In this document: piece after piece, positions 1 through 6,285 of the stretch
How the letters are laid out: each line of letters opens with the position of its first letter
How positions within the stretch are numbered: the stretch's first letter is position 1
Assembly (NCBI GenBank): GCA_019136175.1
Contig: JAGVUS010000009.1
Span: 1 to 8,753, forward strand
DNA: 8,753 nucleotides
DNA from: Chloroflexota bacterium
GTDB lineage: Bacteria > Chloroflexota > Anaerolineae > Anaerolineales > Anaerolineaceae
Direction: 5' to 3'
Notes under the pieces: model-generated
The model's input: the letters and a program-made list of their open reading frames with translations, nothing else
The model's database searches: none
Told to the model about the DNA's origin: nothing
Made by a program: the position numbers and the translations under genes

Positions 1-243
1 GGATGGATACTGACCGAGATGGGCAGGCAACCCTGGGTGGTCTATGACAAAATGAAGACCGCGGACGCTGTATCACCGAACATTACCAGCGGCATGGTCA
101 TTATGAGCCTGGTCGGTTTTACCTTGATCTACGGATTATTGCTGTTTGCAGACGTGTACCTGTTGAAAAAATATGCCAAGGCAGGTCCTGCAAGCAAAAA
201 TGCCAGCCATCGAACCGCAGAAGATCACTCCAACTGGGAATAG
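1..243 (+). CDS. cydA: Cytochrome bd ubiquinol oxidase subunit I (C-terminal end, 5'-truncated)
   Basis: This is the last 80 codons of the haem-bearing subunit of cytochrome bd quinol oxidase, which oxidises quinol and reduces O2 to water at the cytoplasmic membrane with high oxygen affinity. The frame is open from base 1, before the first ATG at 19, so the gene starts upstream of the window. The visible part begins with the conserved GW-x-x-TEMGRQPWVVY block found near the C-terminus of CydA proteins. A hydrophobic helix follows (roughly VIMSLVGFTLIYGLLLFADVYLL), then a polar cytoplasmic tail rich in Lys, His and Asp that ends in NWE. The tail after the last helix is short, as is common in the family. 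The next gene is cydB, 9 bases downstream, and its ribosome binding site overlaps this stop codon. The subunit assignment is secure; the haem ligands lie outside the window. Confidence 0.95.
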   Translation, partial: GWILTEMGRQPWVVYDKMKTADAVSPNITSGMVIMSLVGFTLIYGLLLFADVYLLKKYAKAGPASKNASHRTAEDHSNWE

Positions 244-247
244 GAGG
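242..247 (+). promoter_or_regulatory. Strong Shine-Dalgarno of cydB overlapping the cydA stop
   Basis: AGGAGG lies 5 bases before the ATG at 253 and shares two bases with the cydA TAG stop (241-243). It is a near-perfect ribosome binding site. Its position suggests translational coupling, which would keep the two oxidase subunits near equal amounts. Confidence 0.8.
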
Positions 248-252
248 AAACA

Positions 253-1269
253 ATGGACTTAAGTATTCTCTGGTTTGTCCTGATCGGGGTTTTGTTTGTT
301 GGTTATTTCATCCTGGAAGGTTTTGATATGGGCGTGGGCATCCTGCTCCCCTTCCTTGGAAAATCGGATGTTCGGCGGCGCGTGATGATTAACACAATTG
401 GACCACACTGGGATGGTAACGAAGTCTGGTTGATCACTGCAGGGGGAGCCATGTTTGCGGCATTTCCCCACTGGTATGCCACCTTGTTCAGCGGTTTCTA
501 TGTTGCCCTCTTCCTGCTCCTGGCTGCTTTGATCGTACGGGGGGTTGCGTTTGAGTTTCGCAGTAAGGACGACTCACCCCGCTGGCGGGCGCTTTGGGAT
601 TGGTGCATTTTCTTTGGCAGTGCCATTCCAGCCTTACTTTGGGGTGTGGCGTTTGCCAACCTGGTCAAAGGTGTGCCCATTGACGCCAATATGCAATATG
701 TGGGTACTTTTTGGAACCTGATTAACATTTATTCCATTCTGGGTGGCCTGGTTTCCCTGCTCGGATTCACATTGCATGGAGCCATCTTTTTGACCTTAAA
801 AACGACCGAACCCCTGGCAACCGACGCGCGCAGGGTGGCGACCCGTTTGTGGATTCCTGTGCTTGTAGTTATGGCAGGCTTTATTGCCACCACCTTTATT
901 TTCACAGATATTCTGAAAAAACCGTCTGTGTGGGCGATCTTTGCACAGGCTGCAGCGCTGCTTGCCTTGCTGGTTGCTGGTTGGTTGTTGCGGAAGAAAC
1001 GGGATGGGATAGCGTTTGGCGCTACTGCGCTGTCGATTGCATTGTCAACCGCTTTCATTTTCTTCCTTCTATTCCCACGAGTGATGGTTTCCAGCCTTGA
1101 TCCATCCTTCAGCCTGACGGTTGCAAATGCAGCTTCAGGTGAAAATACCTTGCGAACTATGAGTATTGTGGCATTGATCCTGGTGCCGGTTGTTCTTGCG
1201 TACCAGGGTTGGTCTTATTGGATTTTCCGCAAACGAATTACAGAAAAGCCCGAATCACTGCATTACTAA
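253..1269 (+). CDS. cydB: Cytochrome bd ubiquinol oxidase subunit II
   Basis: This 338-residue integral membrane protein is the second subunit of cytochrome bd oxidase. It pairs with CydA and stabilises the haem-containing complex in the cytoplasmic membrane. Family hallmarks are visible: GFDMGVG near residues 24-30 at the end of helix 1, GPHWDGNEVWLI near residues 50-61, and a GG-x-MFAAFPHWYA block close behind. Several further hydrophobic helices follow up to about residue 325. The length matches the usual 330-380 residues, and the protein appears complete and undisrupted. The ATG at 253 is fixed by a strong AGGAGG five bases upstream. The short C-terminus after the last helix (FRKRITEKPESLHY) is basic, as expected for a cytoplasmic end. 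No small CydX-like ORF follows; the next gene begins 28 bases downstream. Confidence 0.97.
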   Translation: MDLSILWFVLIGVLFVGYFILEGFDMGVGILLPFLGKSDVRRRVMINTIGPHWDGNEVWLITAGGAMFAAFPHWYATLFSGFYVALFLLLAALIVRGVAFEFRSKDDSPRWRALWDWCIFFGSAIPALLWGVAFANLVKGVPIDANMQYVGTFWNLINIYSILGGLVSLLGFTLHGAIFLTLKTTEPLATDARRVATRLWIPVLVVMAGFIATTFIFTDILKKPSVWAIFAQAAALLALLVAGWLLRKKRDGIAFGATALSIALSTAFIFFLLFPRVMVSSLDPSFSLTVANAASGENTLRTMSIVALILVPVVLAYQGWSYWIFRKRITEKPESLHY

Positions 1270-1284
1270 TTATCAAAGTTGTAT

Positions 1285-1290
1285 GGGAGA
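1285..1290 (+). promoter_or_regulatory. Likely Shine-Dalgarno that fixes the ridA start
   Basis: GGGAGA lies 7 bases before the ATG at 1298. The reading frame is open further upstream, with ATGs at 1190 (inside cydB) and 1283, but only the 1298 start has a well-placed purine-rich site. It also yields an N-terminus close to that of known RidA proteins. Confidence 0.6.
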
Positions 1291-1297
1291 ATGGGAA

Positions 1298-1735
1298 ATG
1301 GCTTGTGAATGTTGTGAACGAAAAGTTGTTGCCACTGATAAGGCTCCAAAGGCACTAGGTCCATACTCTGCCGGTATTATTGGCGGAGATTTTGTCTTTA
1401 CGTCCGGTCAACTGGGAATGGATCCGGTGACTGGTGCCATTGTTGATGGAGGCGTGGAAGCGGAAGCACGCCAGGCGTTAACCAATCTTAAAAACATTCT
1501 GGAAGCAGCTGGTTCCAGCCTGGAGCATGTGGTAAAAACAACGGTTTTCCTGCGGGATATTGCTGATTTTGCCCGTGTAAATGCCGTGTATGCGGAATTT
1601 TTTACCACAGAGCCACCGGCGCGGTCTGCATTCCAGGTTGCTGCCCTGCCAAAAGGTGCAGCTGTGGAAATTGAGTCCATTGCAATGCGGTGTTGTTGTG
1701 ATGACAAAGAGGATGGCTGCTGCTGCCATTCGTAA
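1298..1735 (+). CDS. ridA: RidA/YjgF/YER057c/UK114-family imine deaminase with cysteine-rich tails
   Basis: This is a 145-residue cytosolic protein of the RidA family. These trimers hydrolyse reactive enamine/imine intermediates released by PLP enzymes, giving ketoacids and ammonia. The core (about residues 10-131) matches E. coli RidA closely: an STDKAPKA-GPYS-like N-terminal motif, FTSGQLGMDP, EARQALTNLK, VVKTTVFLRDI and PARS followed by EIESIA. Arg109 and Glu124 align with the catalytic Arg105 and Glu120 of E. coli RidA with identical 15-residue spacing, so activity is expected. The oddity is at the ends. The core has no cysteine, but a short N-terminal extension carries Cys3, Cys5 and Cys6, and a 14-residue C-terminal extension carries Cys132-134 and Cys141-143 plus a histidine. 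These could bind a metal or respond to redox state; that is inference. The frame extends upstream to an ATG at 1190 inside cydB, but 1298 has the better ribosome site. It lies 28 bases after cydB and 3 bases before the response regulator gene. Confidence 0.9.
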   Translation: MACECCERKVVATDKAPKALGPYSAGIIGGDFVFTSGQLGMDPVTGAIVDGGVEAEARQALTNLKNILEAAGSSLEHVVKTTVFLRDIADFARVNAVYAEFFTTEPPARSAFQVAALPKGAAVEIESIAMRCCCDDKEDGCCCHS

Positions 1736-1738
1736 GGT

Positions 1739-2422
1739 ATGACAAAATCTGACCTGATCCTGCTGGTGGATGATGAAGCCAGTATAGTTTCCCTTCTCCG
1801 CCTTTACCTGGAGAGGGAGGGATTCGTGGTTGCCTCAACTGGTGATGGTTTGACGGCGCTGGAATTGGCTGAAAAACTGGAACCCTCCCTGGTTGTTTTG
1901 GATGTAATGCTGCCTGAGATGGACGGGTTTGAAGTGTGCCGCCGCTTGCGGTCTGCTTACCGATCCATTGCCATCATTATGTTGACTGCCCGTGAGGATG
2001 ATATTGATAAAATCCTTGGATTGGAGCTTGGAGCAGACGATTATATGACCAAGCCATTTAATCCTCGCGAACTGGTCGCGCGGGTGAAAGCAATCCTGCG
2101 GCGGATTTCCATGCCATCTGAAGGAACCAAGGAAATCATCCGGGTTGGGGATTTAACATTGGATGTTGCCAGCCGGGAGGTCAAGATTGGTGATCAACTC
2201 GTGGATTTACGGACCCAGGAATTTGAGGTGTTGTGGGTGCTGGTAAAAAATCCCGGCAGGGTGCTCAGCCGGGAGCAGCTGCTCAATCTTGCCTGGGGAT
2301 ATGAATTTTTTGGGCAAACCCGGACGGTGGATGTCCACATTGCACAGATTCGGCGGAAACTGTCCACAAGTACGGTCAAAATTGAAACGATTACTGGCAT
2401 CGGTTACAAGCTTGTGGCATGA
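1739..2422 (+). CDS. OmpR/PhoB-family two-component response regulator
   Basis: This 227-residue cytoplasmic DNA-binding regulator is the output half of the two-component pair. The receiver domain spans about residues 5-120: an acidic pocket at Asp11/Asp12, the probable phospho-acceptor Asp55 in VVLDVMLPEMDG, Thr83 in MLTAR, and Lys105 in the TKPF motif. All switch residues are present, with Tyr102 just before. The C-terminal winged-helix (Trans_reg_C) domain covers about 131-227 and includes a recognition-helix segment near RTVDVHIAQIRRKL, ending in TGIGYKL as is typical. The length matches the family. The ATG follows the ridA stop by only 3 bases and has a weak ribosome site (TAAGG is too close to be optimal), so its translation may depend on ridA. 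The stop overlaps the kinase start by 4 bases (ATGA). The target genes cannot be told from the window. Confidence 0.95.
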   Translation: MTKSDLILLVDDEASIVSLLRLYLEREGFVVASTGDGLTALELAEKLEPSLVVLDVMLPEMDGFEVCRRLRSAYRSIAIIMLTAREDDIDKILGLELGADDYMTKPFNPRELVARVKAILRRISMPSEGTKEIIRVGDLTLDVASREVKIGDQLVDLRTQEFEVLWVLVKNPGRVLSREQLLNLAWGYEFFGQTRTVDVHIAQIRRKLSTSTVKIETITGIGYKLVA

Positions 2423-3843
2423 GAGGTACCAGTCTTCAAGCCCGCTTGTTTATCAGTTATGTCATTCTGGTTGGCATTGTGATTGGCGTCATTGCAATTG
2501 GAATCGTGTTGTCATTGACCTCCAGCCCAATTCTATATCGAACCATCACCCAACGATTAAGGCTTGCTTCGGATGTTGTTGCCCTCCAGCTTGAAGATCA
2601 ACCGCTGGTCACCCTGGACTCAGTGTATTCCTACCTTTACACTGTGTCCGCTCAGACACAACTTCGTGTTGGCTTGCTGACCAGGGAAGAAGTGATTCTG
2701 TTTGATTCGGGAATCAGCCTGTACCCTGCATTTCCGGATCTGGATGTTCCAGAGGAAAGGCTGAGCGGGTACGATTTACCAGTTCATACATTTCGGGATG
2801 AAAAGGGGGGAGTCTGGTTTTATACGACCAAGTTGCTAAAAGGTGGATACCTGGTGATCGTGATGGCTACCCAGCGTCCGGAGCAGGTGCTGAGGACAAT
2901 TTTTCGCGAGGAATTGGGAGTAACGACCGTTATTGCTGGTTTCATTGCCATCGTGCTTGCGCTGATCTTTAGTTTTGCCATGGCAAATTGGATATCAAAA
3001 CCTCTTGAGAGGCTGGTTGCAGGAGCCCAATCGGTGGCTTCCGGGAAGCATAACCCCTTGCCCCTGAAAGGACCGCGGGAGGTGCGGATGCTCAGCCAGG
3101 CATTCAATGATATGAGCAGCCGGGTGTTTGCCAGCCAGCAATCTCAGAAGGATTTTGTGACGAATGTCTCCCACGAGCTGAAGACTCCAATCACTTCAAT
3201 CCAGGGATACGCTCAGGCAATTCTGGATGGGACCGTATTGGGGGAAGAGAGCATTGAGCAAGCCGCAACAATAATATTTAATGAAGCGAATCGCATGCAC
3301 GGGATGGTGATGGATTTGCTGACCCTGGCAAAATTGGAAACAGGCATTGCAGATATGCAGATGAGTCTCCTTGATCTGCGCGTTCTTCTGGATCACTTGT
3401 TAGAAAGGTTTACCGTTCTTGCTCACCAGAATCAGATCGAATTGGTGTCCAATTATTCCAATCTGGCACCTGTTATGGGAGATGGGGAACAAATATTGAG
3501 GGTCTTTACCAACCTCCTGGAAAATGCGTTAAAATACACACCTGCTGGAGGTCGGATTTCTGTTTCCGCTCTTCAATCTGGTAACTGGATTGTTGTCCAG
3601 TTCTCAGATACTGGTCCAGGAATTCCTGTGGAGGATCGGGAGCGCATCTTTGAGCGTTTTTACCAGGTGGATGCATCCCGGAGAGGAGGGTTATCTCATG
3701 GGGTGGGCTTGGGATTGGCAATTGCTCGTGAGATTGTCCTTTCTCATGGTGGTATGATCAGGGTTGAAAGTGAGCTGGGAAAAGGTAGTATTTTTTCTGT
3801 GGAATTGCCTGTTTGCTCCGAAGTTTCTACGGTAAACGGTTGA
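2419..3843 (+). CDS. Membrane sensor histidine kinase (HAMP-HisKA-HATPase_c)
   Basis: This 474-residue sensor kinase should phosphorylate the regulator encoded just upstream, with which it shares an ATGA overlap. Helix 1 is about residues 11-34. A predicted extracytoplasmic region of about 130 residues follows, then helix 2 at about 170-192 and a HAMP linker at about 190-243. The dimerisation/phospho-acceptor domain contains FVTNVSHELKTPITS, with the phosphorylated His252. The ATP-binding domain shows an N box around Asn365 and Asn369 (NLLENALKYT), a G1 box at Asp397 (SDTGPGIP), an F-box-like ERFYQVD and a G2 box from Gly428 (GVGLGLAIA). The kinase core is complete and looks like the ResE/PhoR/BaeS type. 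I see no PAS or GAF domain. The sensor region matches nothing I recognise, so the signal is unknown; proximity to a bd oxidase hints at redox or oxygen, but only by position. Confidence 0.95.
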   Translation: MRGTSLQARLFISYVILVGIVIGVIAIGIVLSLTSSPILYRTITQRLRLASDVVALQLEDQPLVTLDSVYSYLYTVSAQTQLRVGLLTREEVILFDSGISLYPAFPDLDVPEERLSGYDLPVHTFRDEKGGVWFYTTKLLKGGYLVIVMATQRPEQVLRTIFREELGVTTVIAGFIAIVLALIFSFAMANWISKPLERLVAGAQSVASGKHNPLPLKGPREVRMLSQAFNDMSSRVFASQQSQKDFVTNVSHELKTPITSIQGYAQAILDGTVLGEESIEQAATIIFNEANRMHGMVMDLLTLAKLETGIADMQMSLLDLRVLLDHLLERFTVLAHQNQIELVSNYSNLAPVMGDGEQILRVFTNLLENALKYTPAGGRISVSALQSGNWIVVQFSDTGPGIPVEDRERIFERFYQVDASRRGGLSHGVGLGLAIAREIVLSHGGMIRVESELGKGSIFSVELPVCSEVSTVNG

Positions 3844-3850
3844 GTGAATT

Positions 3851-4858
3851 ATGAAAACAGTATCTGTAATTATTCCCTGTTACAATGAAGAAGCCACCAT
3901 TGGATTGCTCCTGGAGGCAATTTGCGGGCAGACGTATCCGCGGGAGTTCATCGAGGTAATCATTGCTGATGGGATTTCCACTGACCAAACTCGGAATGTG
4001 ATCAATAAATATGTGCTTCAATATCCGGGTCTTTTCTTGAAAATTGTTGATAATCCCAGGCGGATTATTCCTGCCGCATTGAATACTGCGATCCGGGCAT
4101 CCACAGGTGAAATTATTCTCCGGTTGGACGCACATAGTATTCCACGGCAGGATTATATTGAACGATCTGTAAAAAATCTTGAATTGGGTTTGGGGGATAA
4201 TGTTGGCGGCGTTTGGATGATTGAACCGGGGGGAGAAGGTTGGATGGCAAAATCCATCAGCCTGGCTGCCGCCCACCCGCTTGGCGTGGGGGATGCCATG
4301 TATCGCCTTGGCACCAGTGCTGGCGTGGTGGATACTGTACCGTTTGGAGCATTTTATCGATCAACCCTGGAGCAGGTTGGCGGATACGACGAAAGCCTGC
4401 TGACGAATGAAGATTATGAGTTGAACACTAGGATTCGGATGAGTGGCAGGCGGGTATACCTTGACCCGGAAATCCGTTCCGTGTATTATGCAAGAGCAAA
4501 CCTTGCACAATTGGCGCATCAATACTGGAGGTATGGTTACTGGAAGTACCGGATGTTGAAGCGTTATCCTTCCACTTTACGATGGCGTCAGGCAATTCCA
4601 CCGGTATTTGTCCTTGGTATATTGATCCTGATATTGGCGGGCATCTGGTTGCCGGTTGCCCGGTGGTTTCTGCTGGGTGGGCTTTTGTTCTATATTGGAG
4701 TGTTAATGGCAACGAGTATCACTCGCGCGATAAAGGGTAATAATTTTTTGTTGATTTTGGGAGTTCCGCTGGCGATTGCCACCATGCATTGTTGTTGGGG
4801 ATCTGGTTTTTTGTGGAGTCTGGCGACCTCAATATTTGAACCAAGGAAGAGAAGTTGA
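3851..4858 (+). CDS. Family 2 glycosyltransferase, ExoA-like, with C-terminal membrane helices
   Basis: This 335-residue inverting glycosyltransferase of the GT-A fold probably adds a sugar to a lipid-linked oligosaccharide on the cytoplasmic face of the membrane. It starts directly with the GT2 signature VSVIIPCYNEEATI; an Asp40-Gly nucleotide-binding motif follows. The metal-binding DxD-type site is RLDAHS (Asp93, His95). The acceptor/catalytic region is represented by VPFGAFYRS and NEDYELNTRIR (Asn186, Glu187, Asp188). The arrangement, including the later QYWRYGYWKYRMLKRYP stretch, recalls the succinoglycan glucosyltransferase ExoA subgroup. From about residue 250 there are roughly three hydrophobic helices, so the protein is membrane-anchored. 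The ATG lies 7 bases after the kinase stop with only a weak ribosome site. The stop overlaps the next start. Donor and acceptor sugars cannot be read from the sequence. Confidence 0.92.
   Translation: MKTVSVIIPCYNEEATIGLLLEAICGQTYPREFIEVIIADGISTDQTRNVINKYVLQYPGLFLKIVDNPRRIIPAALNTAIRASTGEIILRLDAHSIPRQDYIERSVKNLELGLGDNVGGVWMIEPGGEGWMAKSISLAAAHPLGVGDAMYRLGTSAGVVDTVPFGAFYRSTLEQVGGYDESLLTNEDYELNTRIRMSGRRVYLDPEIRSVYYARANLAQLAHQYWRYGYWKYRMLKRYPSTLRWRQAIPPVFVLGILILILAGIWLPVARWFLLGGLLFYIGVLMATSITRAIKGNNFLLILGVPLAIATMHCCWGSGFLWSLATSIFEPRKRS
4843..4854 (+). promoter_or_regulatory. Purine-rich ribosome binding tract before the sugar transferase
   Basis: AAGGAAGAGAAG lies inside the end of the glycosyltransferase gene. 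Its AGGA core is about 7 bases before the TTG at 4855 and about 10 before the ATG at 4858, so it does not by itself decide between these adjacent in-frame starts. The two choices differ by one residue. Confidence 0.5.
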
Positions 4859-6285
4859 TGAATCCGGTTATCCAACCTCAAAGACGCTCGTGGAAAATGC
4901 GTCAAAGTGACCGAAAATTATTGCTATTTATTGGTGATTTCCTGGTTGCAATGCTTGCGTTGGCTGCATCCATTCTTATCTGGTCACAGTCACCAGAAGA
5001 ATGGTTGAACCTGTCTCCTGCATTTTTACGGGAGCGTGTTCCGGTTTGGTTCTACTTGCTGCCTGTCATCTGGCTGCTTCTGCTTGTGGAAATGTACGAT
5101 ACGCAGCGCGCCAATAACCGGCAGAATACTTTCAAAGGGATATCCATTGCAGCAGCCATCAGTGCCGTGTTGTACCTCATTGTTTATTTCTCATCCGCGC
5201 CTGATTCATTGCCCCGGCGCGGCGTGGCTGGTTTCATTATTGGAGTATACGTATTAACCCTGTTGTGGAGATTTCTGTATATTTCCATCTTCACCCAACC
5301 ACAATTTATGCGCCGGGTGCTGATTGTTGGCGCGGGTAAGGCTGGAACTACGCTGGTGGATGTAGTCAAAAATTTGTGGCCACCGCCTTTTTACCTGGTG
5401 GGGTTGATTGATGACGACCCCCAAAAAATAGACTTGGAGATTGAAGGATACCGCGTTATGGGAGCCAGCCGGGATTTGATGCAAGTCATCCAGGATGAGG
5501 GGGTGACTGACCTGGTTTGTGCAATCTCTGGGGAGATGGCGCCCGACACGGTCAATACGCTGTTGCAGGCAGAAGAGGCGGGGATTGAAATCACAACCAT
5601 GCCCATCATGTATGAAACATTACTGGGGCGTGTTCCAATCAATTTATTACAGTCCGATTGGGTTCTGCGCTCCTTTGTTGATCAAGCACACCTGAGTGGA
5701 ACATTTGAAATTGCCAAAAGGTTAATCGATATTGTGGGTGCGTTGGTGGGATTGCTCTTCCTGGTGCTCTTATTCCCATTCATTGGCGTAATGATCCTTT
5801 TGGATTCCGGTGGACCGGTTTTGTATCTCCAGGAGCGGCTTGGGAAAAATGGAAGAGTGTACAAAATTATCAAGTTCCGGACTATGAAACTGGATGCTGA
5901 AAAAGATGGGGTAGCCCGACCCGCCACTCAGAATGACCAACGAGCAACCCGGTTTGGAAAGCTTCTTCGCAGGAGCCACCTGGACGAATTGCCCCAAATC
6001 ATAAATATTCTCAAGGGAGAGATGAGCTGGGTTGGTCCAAGATCAGAACGTCCTGAAATAATACAAAATCTGGAGAAGGAAATCCCCTTCTATCGAGCCA
6101 GGTTATTTGTTAAACCTGGCTTGACGGGCTGGGCACAGGTAAATTATGGGTATGCAGCCGGGGCGGAAGAAAACTCGGTAAAACTGGAATATGATTTGTA
6201 TTACATCAAGCACCGCAACCTGGGGCTGGATATCCTTATTCTCCTTCGGACTGTCGGGAATGTGCTTGGATTGAAGGGTCGGTGA
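4858..6285 (+). CDS. Polyprenyl-phosphate sugar-1-phosphate transferase (exopolysaccharide initiating enzyme)
   Basis: This membrane enzyme of 475 residues should transfer a sugar-1-phosphate from a UDP-sugar to undecaprenyl phosphate, the first committed step of repeat-unit assembly. The N-terminal half has four hydrophobic helices (about 20-40, 65-81, 97-114, 123-145). A Rossmann-like CoA_binding_3 domain follows, starting RRVLIVGAGKAG (glycines at 158 and 160). The C-terminal bacterial sugar transferase domain begins with FEIAKRLIDI and a long hydrophobic segment (about 290-316) containing a proline, followed by KFRTM (339-343), the catalytic Asp376-Glu377 in HLDELPQ, WVGPRSERPE and KPGLTGWAQV. 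This is the WbaP/CpsE-like large form of the family. A TTG at 4855 in the same frame precedes the ATG at 4858. I chose ATG because it gives a TGATG overlap with the previous stop; an AAGGAAGAGAAG tract at 4843-4854 serves either. The sugar specificity is unknown. Confidence 0.94.
   Translation: MNPVIQPQRRSWKMRQSDRKLLLFIGDFLVAMLALAASILIWSQSPEEWLNLSPAFLRERVPVWFYLLPVIWLLLLVEMYDTQRANNRQNTFKGISIAAAISAVLYLIVYFSSAPDSLPRRGVAGFIIGVYVLTLLWRFLYISIFTQPQFMRRVLIVGAGKAGTTLVDVVKNLWPPPFYLVGLIDDDPQKIDLEIEGYRVMGASRDLMQVIQDEGVTDLVCAISGEMAPDTVNTLLQAEEAGIEITTMPIMYETLLGRVPINLLQSDWVLRSFVDQAHLSGTFEIAKRLIDIVGALVGLLFLVLLFPFIGVMILLDSGGPVLYLQERLGKNGRVYKIIKFRTMKLDAEKDGVARPATQNDQRATRFGKLLRRSHLDELPQIINILKGEMSWVGPRSERPEIIQNLEKEIPFYRARLFVKPGLTGWAQVNYGYAAGAEENSVKLEYDLYYIKHRNLGLDILILLRTVGNVLGLKGR

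Noticed and set aside
849..1100. Cysteine-rich 83-codon plus-strand frame within cydB
   Set aside because: It overlaps hydrophobic helices of cydB in another frame, has no ribosome site, and its cysteines come from reading leucine and valine codons out of phase.
1190..1297. N-terminal extension of ridA starting inside cydB
   Set aside because: The extra residues run through cydB coding sequence in another frame and have no match to RidA N-termini. A proper ribosome site precedes the ATG at 1298.
1270..1297. Search for a CydX/CydS-like small subunit after cydB
   Set aside because: The 28-base gap is too short for such a gene, and the next frame is clearly ridA.
2250..2274. TCCCGGC...GCCGGGA inverted repeat as a terminator or operator
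   Set aside because: It is a 7-bp stem with a 10-base loop inside the response regulator gene, with no following T-run, and is likely a chance product of coding sequence.
3827..4276. 149-codon open frame on the minus strand
   Set aside because: It lies opposite the glycosyltransferase and the end of the kinase gene, both with strong family motifs, and its translation shows no recognisable domain. It is a shadow frame.
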